This document shows, in pieces, positions 1-5,898 of a stretch of DNA of 31,474 nucleotides (within the stretch, counting starts at the first letter, position 1; the number at the start of each line of letters is the position of its first letter). This DNA comes from a virus. The stretch spans positions 1 through 31,474 of IMG/VR virus record IMGVR_UViG_3300045918_000283; one strand, given 5' to 3'. The notes beneath the pieces were generated by a model that was not told the origin of the DNA, did no database searches, and worked only from the letters and a program-made list of their open reading frames with translations. The translations under genes were made by a program, and so were the position numbers.

Positions 1-198
1 ACCATGCTCCAGCCACTCCTCATTGACACGGTAATAGCGGGCAATCGCCCTAATTGCACTAAGGGAGGGATTGCTCCAGCCCTTTATCATATTGGTTATT
101 GCCCCAGGTGTTAGGCCAATTTCCTGCACAAGGTCCTTTTTCTTGGTCTTGTTCTCTTTTATCAAAATTTCCAGCCTGTTAGAAAAATTATTCACCAT
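1..198 (-). CDS. Phage repressor, XRE-type HTH (partial, C-terminus off window)
   Basis: The minus strand reads from an ATG at 198-196 to the window edge, giving 66 codons beginning MVNNFSNRLEILIKENKTKK. Residues about 19-60 form a classic XRE/lambda-CI helix-turn-helix (KKDLVQEIGLTPGAITNMIKG) followed by the usual SLSAIRAIARYYRVNEEWL helix and 'LxxG' lead-out. Such proteins are prophage repressors that keep early promoters off. It is the leftward gene of a divergent control region and is preceded by a weak AGGA ribosome site. Three TTCTATAGA-type palindromes lie within 270 bp and are the likely operators. The C-terminal half, which would show whether it is a LexA-like self-cleaving repressor, is outside the window. 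Confidence 0.85.
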   Translation of the reverse strand, partial: MVNNFSNRLEILIKENKTKKKDLVQEIGLTPGAITNMIKGWSNPSLSAIRAIARYYRVNEEWLEHG

Positions 199-226
199 AG
201 TATATTTTCCTGTTGACTAATTTCAC

Positions 227-436
227 TCAGTGTATTATTTCTATAGACATTGGTTCTATAGAACTTAACAAATCCGCTGATAAGCGGGAATCAAGGCCGC
301 AACTGGTACAGAAAAAAAGTTCATTGGAGTGTATATCAGCCGCATCAATAAAAACCGGATGATCGCACTGAAGACACCGTAACCAATGCGCAATAAACGT
401 CTCACCATCAATTTTGTAAGTAAACGATTTCAGCAC
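227..436 (-). CDS. Small zinc-ribbon protein in the immunity region
   Basis: 69 aa, starting at GTG (434-436); an in-frame TGA two codons upstream rules out a longer form. Two Cys-X2-Cys pairs (CLQC near residue 21 and CTSC near residue 43) make a plausible treble-clef or zinc-ribbon. It is co-oriented with the repressor and ends 28 bp before it, so the two may be co-transcribed. Its last codons overlap two copies of the TTCTATAGA palindrome, so the repressor's own operator or promoter would lie inside this gene's 3' end. I do not recognise a family. A small accessory regulator or anti-repressor is possible but not shown. Confidence 0.5.
   Translation of the reverse strand: MLKSFTYKIDGETFIAHWLRCLQCDHPVFIDAADIHSNELFFCTSCGLDSRLSADLLSSIEPMSIEIIH
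239..263. promoter_or_regulatory. Paired operator-like palindromes TTCTATAGA(C/A)
   Basis: TTCTATAGAC at 239-248 and the perfect palindrome TTCTATAGAA at 254-263, with centres 15 bp apart, lie just upstream of the leftward repressor gene. With the third copy at 456-465 they are the best candidates for repressor binding sites. Repetition and palindromy are seen directly; binding is inferred. Confidence 0.5.
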
Positions 437-444
437 GATTCACC

Positions 445-465
445 ATTCTACACAATTCTATAGAA
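445..465. promoter_or_regulatory. Operator-like palindrome in the divergent early promoter region
   Basis: TTCTATAGAA at 456-465 is preceded by a half-site TTCTA at 445-449, inside the 50-bp gap between the leftward zinc-ribbon gene and the rightward gene at 487. The element contains TATAGA, which could serve as a -10 for the rightward early promoter, so a bound repressor would block it. Inferred from repetition and position. Confidence 0.5.
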
Positions 466-486
466 ATCGCAACGGAGCAAACAACC

Positions 487-750
487 ATGGAAAAATCATC
501 AAAAGAAATCACGATCCATTCGCCAGTCAATTATGACTGGAGCGAGTTCACCCGCAAAGATCGCGGCTTCCTTTCAGCCTGGTGCCGCGATCACAAATAC
601 GCCAACGGTGAAGAGTTCAATTACAAAACCGTCTATGCGTTGATCAAAGGCGACTACACCGGCGAGGCTGGGTTCAAGATCAAAGAGATCATCCGCTCCG
701 CTCTTTCCGAAGGATTGATCTTCGAATACGAAACCCTCGAAGCCGCGTAG
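487..750 (+). CDS. First rightward early protein, cro position, unknown function
   Basis: 87 aa with ribosome site ACGGAG seven bases before ATG. The protein is mixed charged (DWSEFTRKDRGFLSAW... IKEIIRSALSEGLIFEYE) with no recognisable catalytic motif. Its place, first gene to the right of the operator region and opposite the repressor, is where lambdoid phages put cro, so a DNA-binding regulator is possible. I see no clear helix-turn-helix. It is followed after 59 bp by the CII-like gene. Confidence 0.6.
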   Translation: MEKSSKEITIHSPVNYDWSEFTRKDRGFLSAWCRDHKYANGEEFNYKTVYALIKGDYTGEAGFKIKEIIRSALSEGLIFEYETLEAA

Positions 751-809
751 TTGTCACACTAGACCACGTTTGTGGCCATAAAAACATTGTAACATTGAGG
801 GTTTTTTAC

Positions 810-1256
810 ATGAACACACTGCGCGATTCACTCCATGACAACATTTTCAACTGCGGACGGCCGGCCAAGCAGATCGCTGACGAAATCGGTATCAGTTACA
901 GCTATCTGGCTTCTGCCGGAAACCCGAATCTGGAAGAGTTTCACTTCCAGTTAAAACACCTGATTCCGCTGTCCAAATCATCCAACTGTTTCGATACTCT
1001 TGATTACATCGAGAAGGCCCTGGGGAGAGTTGCTTTTACGGTCCCTTCAATAGGGCCTGATGTTTCCGCTGTAGCGACAGAAGTTGCAGCGGTGACTCTG
1101 GAATTCAGCCATCTGATGAAGGAGTTGTCCGAGGCTTTGGCTGATGGAGTTGTTGAATCGCAGGAATGGCCGTCTCTGGCGCGGGAATGTGATCACCTGA
1201 TCAATAAGGTGTGCCGGTTGCGCGAAGCGGCCAAACAGGAAGCAGCCAAGCAGTGA
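810..1256 (+). CDS. Phage regulatory protein CII/CP76 family
   Basis: 148 aa starting at ATG 810, with GAGGG about 8 bases upstream; an in-frame TTG at 795 would add only five residues and lacks a ribosome site. Residues about 17-35 (PAKQIADEIGISYSYLASA) form a helix-turn-helix. They are followed by the family's hallmark PLSKSSNCFDTLDYIEKALGR segment, close to the CII/CP76 regulatory proteins of P2/186-like and related phages. Those proteins act as transcription activators or establishment regulators of lysogeny. The C-terminal third (about 85-148) is helical and probably mediates oligomerisation. It lies directly downstream of the cro-position gene, as expected for a lysis-lysogeny switch. 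Confidence 0.75.
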   Translation: MNTLRDSLHDNIFNCGRPAKQIADEIGISYSYLASAGNPNLEEFHFQLKHLIPLSKSSNCFDTLDYIEKALGRVAFTVPSIGPDVSAVATEVAAVTLEFSHLMKELSEALADGVVESQEWPSLARECDHLINKVCRLREAAKQEAAKQ

Positions 1257-1261
1257 GCGCC

Positions 1262-1471
1262 ATGGCGGATGCCATACGGGAACAAACCCGCATGATTGCC
1301 GAGCAAAACCGCTTGATGGGGTTGATGGTTGAACTTCCGGCGAGAGAGTTCAGCACACCAGGGCGAATGATGAATGAGCATGATCTGCATTTGATACTGA
1401 TGAGCGACAACATTATGGAGGCAATCGACCGCTGGAACTCGGGACGGAAGCCGCAGAGGGGGAGACGATGA
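1262..1471 (+). CDS. Small helical hypothetical phage protein
   Basis: 69 aa from ATG 1262. A GTG at 1211 in the same frame would give 86 aa but overlaps the upstream gene by 46 bp, so the shorter form is preferred, although its ribosome site is weak. Residues 6-25 (REQTRMIAEQNRLMGLMVEL) look like an amphipathic helix or short coiled coil. The gene overlaps the next by ATGA. Function not recognised. Confidence 0.5.
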   Translation: MADAIREQTRMIAEQNRLMGLMVELPAREFSTPGRMMNEHDLHLILMSDNIMEAIDRWNSGRKPQRGRR

Positions 1472-1614
1472 AAACTCAATACAAACTTTGGCAGGTAATT
1501 TTGTATCTGGCGGTGTTTCTGGTGGTGATGGGTTTGGTTGGGCGGGAGGATATGAACGCCGAAAAGGTTCTCCATGATTCAGGCCACTATATTTACATCG
1601 CTGGAGGTAAGTAG
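1468..1614 (+). CDS. Small single-pass membrane protein
   Basis: 48 aa, start overlapping the upstream stop (ATGA) with GAGGGGGAGA as ribosome site. Residues about 9-25 (QVILYLAVFLVVMGLVG) form one transmembrane helix, with a short basic N-terminus and a polar C-terminal tail of about 23 residues. Early phage genes often encode such peptides (superinfection exclusion, membrane tethers), but nothing here fixes the role. Confidence 0.55.
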   Translation: MKTQYKLWQVILYLAVFLVVMGLVGREDMNAEKVLHDSGHYIYIAGGK

Positions 1615-1616
1615 CC

Positions 1617-1781
1617 ATGCCGGAGAACCAGTGCAAAAGCTGTAAGAACGGCTGCGGGATCATCATCCATTCTACATATCTAAGAGATTTCACCTTTGCA
1701 TGGACGTTTGATCAGCCATTACCGGTATGCAGCTTTTATGAAGAGGCCAGTTTCCATGGCCTTGAAGGCGTAAGACCGTAA
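1617..1781 (+). CDS. Small Cys-rich protein
   Basis: 54 aa with a strong GGAGG ribosome site at 1603-1607 located inside the end of the preceding gene. CKSCKNGC at residues 6-13 plus Cys38 could bind a metal ion. It ends VRP. It is one of several tiny Cys-containing early proteins in this phage. No family recognised. Confidence 0.55.
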   Translation: MPENQCKSCKNGCGIIIHSTYLRDFTFAWTFDQPLPVCSFYEEASFHGLEGVRP

Positions 1782-1786
1782 TTGTT

Positions 1787-1841
1787 TCCGGGGATAGGCC
1801 AGCTACCGAATGGAGGGCCGCCTCACCCTCCCCTCCCCGGA
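1787..1841 (+). terminator. Nested inverted repeat, possible terminator or RNA hairpin
   Basis: TCCGGGGA (1787-1794) pairs with TCCCCGGA (1834-1841), and inside it GGAGGG (1812-1817) pairs with CCCTCC (1826-1831). An AT-rich stretch follows, but not a true T-run, so this may be a weak terminator or an RNA structure ahead of the resolvase. It fills most of the gap between 1781 and 1876. Confidence 0.35.
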
Positions 1842-1875
1842 TTATTTATATTGAGGCAATGACAAGGGGGCAGTC

Positions 1876-2442
1876 ATGGCACGAATAGGATACGCAAGAG
1901 TTAGCACCGAAGAGCAGGAACTGACAGCACAACTGCAAATGCTGGAGAATTCGGCAATTGAGAAGGTTTTTCAGGAAAAGGCATCCGGCATTAAGGAGGA
2001 TCGACCGCAACTGGCTGCACTGATGGATTATGTCCGCGAAGGTGACACCGTTGTGGTCTGCAAGTTGGACCGCATCGCCCGCAGCACCAAACACCTGCTG
2101 GAGATCGTTGATTTCCTCGACAAAAAGAAGGTGGCGTTTCAGGTACTCAATATCAACCTGGACACCACTACCCCAACCGGCAAGCTGATGTTGTCCATGC
2201 TGGCAGCAATCGGCCAGTTTGAGCGGGAAATGATGCTGGAGCGGCAACGGGAAGGAATCCGCATCGCCAAGGCCGATGGAGTTTACAAGGGGCGCCAGCC
2301 GACCGCCCGCTGCAAGGGTGATCGTGTGTTGGCGCTGCTGTCTGAAGGTAGAACCAAACAGGCTACAGCTGATGAATTGGGAATAAGTATCGCCAGTGTC
2401 TATCGAATAGCACGGGATCAAAATACAGGGGGTATCAAGTGA
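1876..2442 (+). CDS. Serine recombinase, resolvase/invertase family
   Basis: 188 aa, the usual size of a small serine recombinase. The N-terminus MARIGYARVST carries the catalytic Ser10. Next come the QLxxLE segment, KASGIKEDRPQLAALMDYVR, the conserved KLDRIARS (about 65-72), TPTGKLMLSMLAAIGQFERE with the long E helix, and a C-terminal Hin-type helix-turn-helix (TKQATADELGISIASVYRI, about 157-175). It would resolve dimers or invert a DNA segment. A ribosome site (AAGGGGGC) precedes the ATG. It overlaps the next gene by GTGA. No obvious res site or invertible segment was seen nearby, so the target is unknown; resolution of replicon multimers is a reasonable guess. Confidence 0.9.
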   Translation: MARIGYARVSTEEQELTAQLQMLENSAIEKVFQEKASGIKEDRPQLAALMDYVREGDTVVVCKLDRIARSTKHLLEIVDFLDKKKVAFQVLNINLDTTTPTGKLMLSMLAAIGQFEREMMLERQREGIRIAKADGVYKGRQPTARCKGDRVLALLSEGRTKQATADELGISIASVYRIARDQNTGGIK

Positions 2443-3074
2443 GCAAGCATTTTACCAAAGGAATTGTTATTGGCAGGATCACCGAGATCAAGGACGAGAC
2501 CACAAAAGAGAACAGCAAAAAGTATGTAACCATCAAAGCTGATGTCTCCAGCAGTCTGAGCGGTGACGTTACGGCATACTGCCGCATGTATGACAAAGAG
2601 GGCAGCGTGTCGGAATTGAAACAGTTGTGGAATAAGAACCGCACCGGCCTGTTCAAACTGCAGGGGATTTACTCTCAGTATCGCAAGGATGAATCCAGTG
2701 ATTTCATGTCTAGCTTCACGCTGTTCGGTTTCGAACCGATTGAAAGCGGGTCAAAGCGGGCCTATTTCATTGTTGTCGGTGAAGTATGTAATCAGCCAAG
2801 CGGAACTACTGATGGCGGCCAGCGTTTTCTGGTGAATGTTGTTAAACAGAGCAGTAATGGACGAGAGCAGGAAGAGCTCTACGAATTCTGGGCGCCGGGC
2901 GATAAGCTGCTGGATGCGGTGGCCGAGGGTGACACGATACGGGTCAAAGGTTTGGTACGGCAGAAAACTCCTGACGGGGTTTGTGGTGGTGAAGGCGATA
3001 TCCGCGCTTATCTGGAGTCTCTGGAGATCCAGAACGATGGCGGCCAAGTATCTGATGAAGATATCCCCTACTGA
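2439..3074 (+). CDS. SSB-like single-stranded DNA-binding protein
   Basis: 211 aa, starting at GTG that overlaps the resolvase stop, with GGGGG ten bases upstream. The C-terminus QVSDEDIPY matches the acidic tip (DDDIPF) by which bacterial and phage SSB proteins recruit partner enzymes. Two beta-rich halves (about 5-95 and 103-195, the second starting RAYFIVVGEV) look like two OB folds in tandem, unusual for the single-fold bacterial SSB of about 175 aa. It would coat ssDNA during replication with the primase-helicase encoded downstream, and could also bear on integron recombination, which uses folded single strands. Identification rests on the tail and the beta pattern, not a full family match. 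Confidence 0.65.
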   Translation: MSKHFTKGIVIGRITEIKDETTKENSKKYVTIKADVSSSLSGDVTAYCRMYDKEGSVSELKQLWNKNRTGLFKLQGIYSQYRKDESSDFMSSFTLFGFEPIESGSKRAYFIVVGEVCNQPSGTTDGGQRFLVNVVKQSSNGREQEELYEFWAPGDKLLDAVAEGDTIRVKGLVRQKTPDGVCGGEGDIRAYLESLEIQNDGGQVSDEDIPY

Positions 3075-3097
3075 CTATGACAAACGAGGAGCGAGCC

Positions 3098-3388
3098 ATG
3101 AGCGATAAGTGCAAAGCTGAGTATGTCGGTATGCTGAAACGGCTTGATATGGTTATTCGTGACAAGTGGCCGGAAACCCTGCGCGATGATGGCGGGGTGT
3201 GGCTCTGGTTGGTAGAACAGCGGGTGGAGCAACGGCAGAAGCTGAATACCCTGCGCAAGCGGATCAGCGTTGCCTGGGATAATGGAGTGTATGAGGAGAT
3301 GCGGCAGCTGGTGCGGGACTGGGGCAAGTTGACTCTGGAGATCTTTCAGGAATATGCCCTGCACCTTAAAAAGGTGGCGGCAGTATGA
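3098..3388 (+). CDS. Helical hypothetical early protein
   Basis: 96 aa from ATG 3098, chosen over ATG 3077 because GAGGAG lies 6 bases ahead of it. It is rich in Lys, Arg, Trp and Glu (VWLWLVEQRVEQRQKL near residue 36) and predicted all-helical. No motif recognised. Overlaps the next gene by ATGA, so it is co-translated within the early operon. Confidence 0.55.
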   Translation: MSDKCKAEYVGMLKRLDMVIRDKWPETLRDDGGVWLWLVEQRVEQRQKLNTLRKRISVAWDNGVYEEMRQLVRDWGKLTLEIFQEYALHLKKVAAV

Positions 3389-3528
3389 AGCAATTTACTA
3401 TCACGCTTCCGGAAGAGATCGCCCATGTTCTTGAAGTACGCGCCGCTATTGATGATCAGAAACCAGAGCAGGGCATTGAATTGTTGTTGTGTGAGCTGGT
3501 GAAAAATTGGAGGGGGAATAAACCATGA
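3385..3528 (+). CDS. Tiny ribbon-helix-helix-like protein
   Basis: 47 aa. The start MKQFTITLPEEI followed by two helices (about 11-22 and 28-43) matches the layout of ribbon-helix-helix DNA-binding proteins, where a beta strand is followed by two helices. It overlaps both neighbours (ATGA at each end). The fold is an inference from this short pattern. Confidence 0.5.
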   Translation: MKQFTITLPEEIAHVLEVRAAIDDQKPEQGIELLLCELVKNWRGNKP

Positions 3529-3953
3529 AGCCGTGCCCTTTTTGTGGTGGTGAAAAAATGTATATGGATGCAGTGACGATTGATGATGTTGTCCATTACT
3601 TCTGGGTTTGCAAAACCTGCATGTGTGAAGGACCGGTCGATCAGGATGAGACTATTGCAAAGTTGTTGTGGAATGCGAGAACCGGCGATGCAATAGCCTT
3701 CAATTTTCAACGGACAATTTTTGTCGCACAAAACGGCATCGCCACTCAATCAAAACATATTTTCAGTGAAGCTGTTGAAATCGAGCAGTCAGCCTTGACC
3801 CCGGATATACAGCACACGGCAGAAGAGGTGATGGATTGCCTACACTCCTGTGAAACCGCGCTGCGGATTCTGGAAGAGAAGTACGGCATTAACATTGCCA
3901 AAACCCGCCGCGACGTGGAGCGGAAGAATTTTGACCGGGGGTATTATGCTTAA
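3525..3953 (+). CDS. Lar-family restriction-alleviation-like zinc ribbon protein
   Basis: 142 aa with strong GGAGGGGG ahead of the start. The N-terminal 50 residues (MKPCPFCGGEKMYM... VCKTCMCEGP ... AKLLWNAR) have the Lar-family layout: CPFCGG, a central aromatic strand, C-x2-C and the closing W-N-x-R. Lar of Rac prophage relieves type I restriction by the host. Residues about 52-142 are an extension with no recognised domain (LHSCETALRILEEKYG), much longer than a bare Lar domain. The zinc-ribbon assignment is sound; the anti-restriction role is inherited from the family. Confidence 0.65.
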   Translation: MKPCPFCGGEKMYMDAVTIDDVVHYFWVCKTCMCEGPVDQDETIAKLLWNARTGDAIAFNFQRTIFVAQNGIATQSKHIFSEAVEIEQSALTPDIQHTAEEVMDCLHSCETALRILEEKYGINIAKTRRDVERKNFDRGYYA

Positions 3954-4143
3954 CAAATGGACCAAGTGCAGCGACCAGCTGCCTGATTCTGAAACAACAG
4001 TCATGACTTACGCCCCGGAAAGCAACGAACCGATCTGGCCGGCATACCATGATGGTGAACAGTGGGTTGATATGAATGGTCTCCCGCTTGACGATGCCAC
4101 GATAACTCATTGGATGGAATTTCCGGATCCGCCGGAAGAGTAA
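3946..4143 (+). CDS. DUF551 family protein
   Basis: 65 aa from ATG 3946, overlapping the end of the Lar-like gene by 8 bp. The pattern W-TKCSDQLPDSETTVMTYAP ... AYHDGEQWVD ... ITHWMEFPDPPEE is the DUF551 signature (N-terminal LP, closing THWM-LP-PP). These occur widely in phages next to Lar-like and other anti-restriction or early accessory genes; their function is unknown. Its stop codon is immediately followed by ATATAAC, the first of the TAAC core-like motifs seen through the integron region. Confidence 0.7.
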   Translation: MLNKWTKCSDQLPDSETTVMTYAPESNEPIWPAYHDGEQWVDMNGLPLDDATITHWMEFPDPPEE

Positions 4144-4237
4144 ATATAACAGCCCTATGAACAGCAAGCCGACTTGAACGGTACAAAAGTGGTGAGCTAA
4201 AGCACATTACGTTTTGTGGAGGACCGGAGATAAGCGG

Positions 4238-4570
4238 ATGGGGCAGAAAGGTTTAAAAATGGGATATGGCAAAGAACGTCCGTGTAAAAAATGCTCAGAA
4301 GTTAAACCGGTTGTTGCCAGGGGATTATGTTCCGCCTGTTTTGCTCAAGAAAAAAAAGCCGGAACTCTGGAAAACTTCCCAGTGGGTAGTCCGGCCACCC
4401 GAATTAAATCTAAAAATGTTGATGTCACCGATTTGGTCAAACGTGTGGTGAAAGATTGTATTGAGGTTGTTGAAATTCAGGCCAGCCGTTACAAGGCGGG
4501 ATCATGGGACCAGATGGCCTGTCTGGCGGCGGCTGATTCAATTAGAGAAAAATACAGGTTAGCAGGGTAA
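4238..4570 (+). CDS. Zinc-finger hypothetical protein, possible distal cassette gene
   Basis: 110 aa from ATG 4238, with GGAGATAAG ahead of it. An N-terminal Cys4 motif, CKKC at about 14-17 and CSAC at about 29-32, with a basic surround, suggests a zinc finger; the rest is helical (VDVTDLVKRVVKDCIEVVEI and AACLAAADSIREKYR-like segments). The stop codon TAA (4568-4570) is part of the TAAC core of the first attC-like element. A GTTTTGT at 4211-4217 might be a decayed left core, so this gene may be the oldest cassette. Function unknown. Confidence 0.6.
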   Translation: MGQKGLKMGYGKERPCKKCSEVKPVVARGLCSACFAQEKKAGTLENFPVGSPATRIKSKNVDVTDLVKRVVKDCIEVVEIQASRYKAGSWDQMACLAAADSIREKYRLAG

Positions 4571-4615
4571 CGGCTTGAGGGTCAGCGGGTTCTCTGCTGC
4601 ACCCGATGGTTATAT
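4565..4615. other. attC-like recombination site A
   Basis: A 51-bp element with outer cores GGGTAAC (4565-4571) and GTTATAT (4609-4615). GGGT (4579-4582) pairs with ACCC (4601-4604) and CAGC (4583-4586) with GCTG (4596-4599). C4600 is left extrahelical, with unequal spacers of 7 and 4 next to the cores. The first 13 and last 10 bases between the TAAC and GTTA ends are identical to those of site E. This is the architecture of an integron attC site: core, unpaired spacer, interrupted stem, extrahelical base, loop. Confidence 0.7.
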
Positions 4616-4634
4616 TTCGTAGGAGGGTAGAGAT

Positions 4635-4805
4635 ATGGGTACAAAATGCAAAGGATGCACAGCCGACGGTATTTGTTTTGATTGCGACGATGCAGACGAA
4701 AGACCAACAGTGGCGCCTTGCCCGTTCTGCAAAAGCACAGAGGTATACGTTATCAACGGAACAACGGTTTGTAAAAACTGCTGCAAAATACGAGGCCCGC
4801 AATGA
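4635..4805 (+). CDS. Cassette gene: double zinc-ribbon mini-protein
   Basis: 56 aa, ten cysteines, ribosome site AGGAGGG (4621-4627). Four clusters are seen: CKGC (5-8), CFDC (14-17), CPFC (29-32) and CKNCC (46-50), fitting two small zinc sites. The second half resembles CPFC...VCxxC zinc ribbons of phage Lar-like proteins. It begins 20 bp after the attC-like site A and overlaps the next ORF by ATGA. It is interpreted as the first gene of a two-gene cassette; exact function unknown. Confidence 0.6.
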   Translation: MGTKCKGCTADGICFDCDDADERPTVAPCPFCKSTEVYVINGTTVCKNCCKIRGPQ

Positions 4806-5122
4806 ACGGACACGAACAAGACTGTGACTGTAATGTTTGTGAACTCGAAATGCTGGCAGAAGCGAAGCGCAAGAGAAACGCTGAAAACCGGCAAGCTATC
4901 TATCTGGAAGGGAAGATAACAGGCCGGTTAGAAGCGGCGGCCTGTTGCCGCCTGATTCGAGCGTTCTGGTTAGGACGCATACACCATCAAAGGAGCAACA
5001 GCATGACAACATTCCAAGTTATTTGTCTCAAGTGCGGAAGCGAAGATGTTGAAATAAACAATGTCGGCAGTGGCTATCAATTGGTATGCCTAGGCTGCAA
5101 CAACTGGGAGGATGAAGAATGA
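4802..5122 (+). CDS. Cassette ORF reading through attC-like site B into a second zinc ribbon
   Basis: 106 aa. Residues 1-38 (MNGHEQDCDCNVCELEMLAE...) are polar and Cys-containing. Residues about 39-58 are encoded by the hairpin element at 4914-4975, and residues 68-106 are the same protein that can start at the internal ATG 5003. Because site B carries no stop in this frame, two formerly separate cassette genes appear joined. Whether ribosomes really read through or restart at 5003, which has its own AAAGGAGC, cannot be told from sequence. No family recognised for the N-terminal part. Confidence 0.45.
   Translation: MNGHEQDCDCNVCELEMLAEAKRKRNAENRQAIYLEGKITGRLEAAACCRLIRAFWLGRIHHQRSNSMTTFQVICLKCGSEDVEINNVGSGYQLVCLGCNNWEDEE
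4914..4975. other. attC-like recombination site B (least regular)
   Basis: Outer cores AGATAAC (4914-4920) and GTTAGGA (4969-4975; the best match here to the GTTRRRY core). A strong central stem GGCGGC (4936-4941)/GCCGCC (4947-4952) closes a 5-base loop, but the arms between stem and cores pair poorly. It lies between cassette ORFs like the other elements. Its left core is 6/7 complementary to the right core of site A, as expected for the two ends of one cassette. Confidence 0.5.
5003..5122 (+). CDS. Cassette gene: 39-aa zinc ribbon (internal start)
   Basis: From ATG 5003, preceded by AAAGGAGC nine bases upstream, a strong site lying just after the GTTA core of element B. The product has CLKC (residues 9-12) and CLGC (31-34) around a beta hairpin, a minimal zinc ribbon ending in an acidic EDEE tail. 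It shares frame with the longer ORF starting at 4802. Its position after site B and its own ribosome site argue that this is the native start. It overlaps the next gene by ATGA. Confidence 0.55.
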   Translation: MTTFQVICLKCGSEDVEINNVGSGYQLVCLGCNNWEDEE

Positions 5123-5355
5123 AAGACGCGATACTTTTGGAACTGGCAAACAGGTGGGAGCGAGATGCAAAGGCTCCAGAGTGTGAGGATGGATCGAAAG
5201 AGGCTGAACGTGGCAATTACATCGCACAGGGTAGACGCGAAGGCTTGCGGGAATGTGCTGATGGTATCCGCATGTTGGTTCAACTTCTGGGTGGGAATAC
5301 CTACGAGACAGACCAGCAATACGCATTATCACTGAAAGATCGTAGAGTGACATAA
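5119..5355 (+). CDS. Cassette gene: small phage hypothetical protein
   Basis: 78 aa, start overlapping the zinc-ribbon stop (ATGA). The segment GRREGLRECADGIRML (about 40-55) is a pattern common in small phage hypotheticals with N-terminal ELANRWERDAK helices; no function is known for them. Its stop codon TAA (5353-5355) lies inside the left core ACATAAC of attC-like element C, the tight stop/core arrangement typical of integron cassettes. Confidence 0.6.
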   Translation: MKDAILLELANRWERDAKAPECEDGSKEAERGNYIAQGRREGLRECADGIRMLVQLLGGNTYETDQQYALSLKDRRVT

Positions 5356-5412
5356 CGCTTTAGCGTGACCAGCGGCGGTTTTATGCCGACTGGTCCACAG
5401 CGTTTGTTATAT
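5350..5412. other. attC-like recombination site C (best-folded)
   Basis: Cores ACATAAC (5350-5356) and GTTATAT (5406-5412). GT (5365-5366) pairs AC (5397-5398), GACCAG (5367-5372) pairs CTGGTC (5390-5395), and CGGC (5373-5376) pairs GCCG (5385-5388), around an 8-base loop. C5396 and A5389 are extrahelical, placed after 2 and then 6 stem pairs, the same spacing as the two extrahelical bases of classical attC sites such as aadA1. On the minus strand the start TAACAAACGC equals the first ten bases of the Vibrio cholerae repeat as I recall it. Confidence 0.75.
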
Positions 5413-5468
5413 GTCGAATCGACCGATGCCGGAATTCCGATATCGGAACAAATTCAAGGAGATAGCGC

Positions 5469-5813
5469 ATGAACTTAGAAGAAAAAGACAAATACATCGA
5501 AGAACATTTGATGCTGCTATCAGCGGAAACACTGCGTTTCATGGTGGCTGATTTGGCCTCTGAAGCAGACGGATACAAAAAGTCACTGCAAAATACAGTG
5601 ATTGTTCCTGGCGAGCAGTACGATAAGTTGGTTGCGGAAAACGAGGAGTTAAAGCAGCTGGAAAAACAGTATGCTGAATCACTTGGGCGGCTGGCTCAAC
5701 TCTGCGACACGGTATGCCCGTACATTCTCGCAACCTGTAACCCGCATGACGATACAACTATTTATCAGTGTGCCGACGAGATCATGGAATACGTTGATTC
5801 CGTGAGACCGTAA
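5469..5813 (+). CDS. Cassette gene: coiled-coil hypothetical protein
   Basis: 114 aa with CAAGGAGATAG before the ATG. The N-terminal half is helical (LSAETLRFMVADLASEADGY), followed by a coiled-coil stretch (EQYDKLVAENEELKQLEKQY, about 49-68) and a Cys-containing C-terminal part (TVCPYILATCNPHDD). No family recognised. The gene is bounded by elements C and D, whose facing cores GTTATAT and GTATAAC are inverse complements at 6 of 7 positions. The stop lies 11 bp before the TAAC of element D. Confidence 0.6.
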   Translation: MNLEEKDKYIEEHLMLLSAETLRFMVADLASEADGYKKSLQNTVIVPGEQYDKLVAENEELKQLEKQYAESLGRLAQLCDTVCPYILATCNPHDDTTIYQCADEIMEYVDSVRP

Positions 5814-5821
5814 CTAGAGGT

Positions 5822-5881
5822 GTATAACGACCTTGGCGCTGAACCGCCGTTTTTGGGCGGCTTCCAGCGACTTGGTTAACT
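5822..5881. other. attC-like recombination site D
   Basis: Cores GTATAAC (5822-5828) and GTTAACT (5875-5881). CGCTG (5837-5841) pairs CAGCG (5865-5869), AA pairs TT (5862-5863), and CCGCC (5844-5848) pairs GGCGG (5856-5860), with extrahelical C5861 and C5864 and a T-rich 7-base loop. The spacers next to the cores are 8 and 5 bases, unequal as in sites A and E. Confidence 0.7.
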
Positions 5882-5898
5882 ATTTCAAGGAGGAAGAT

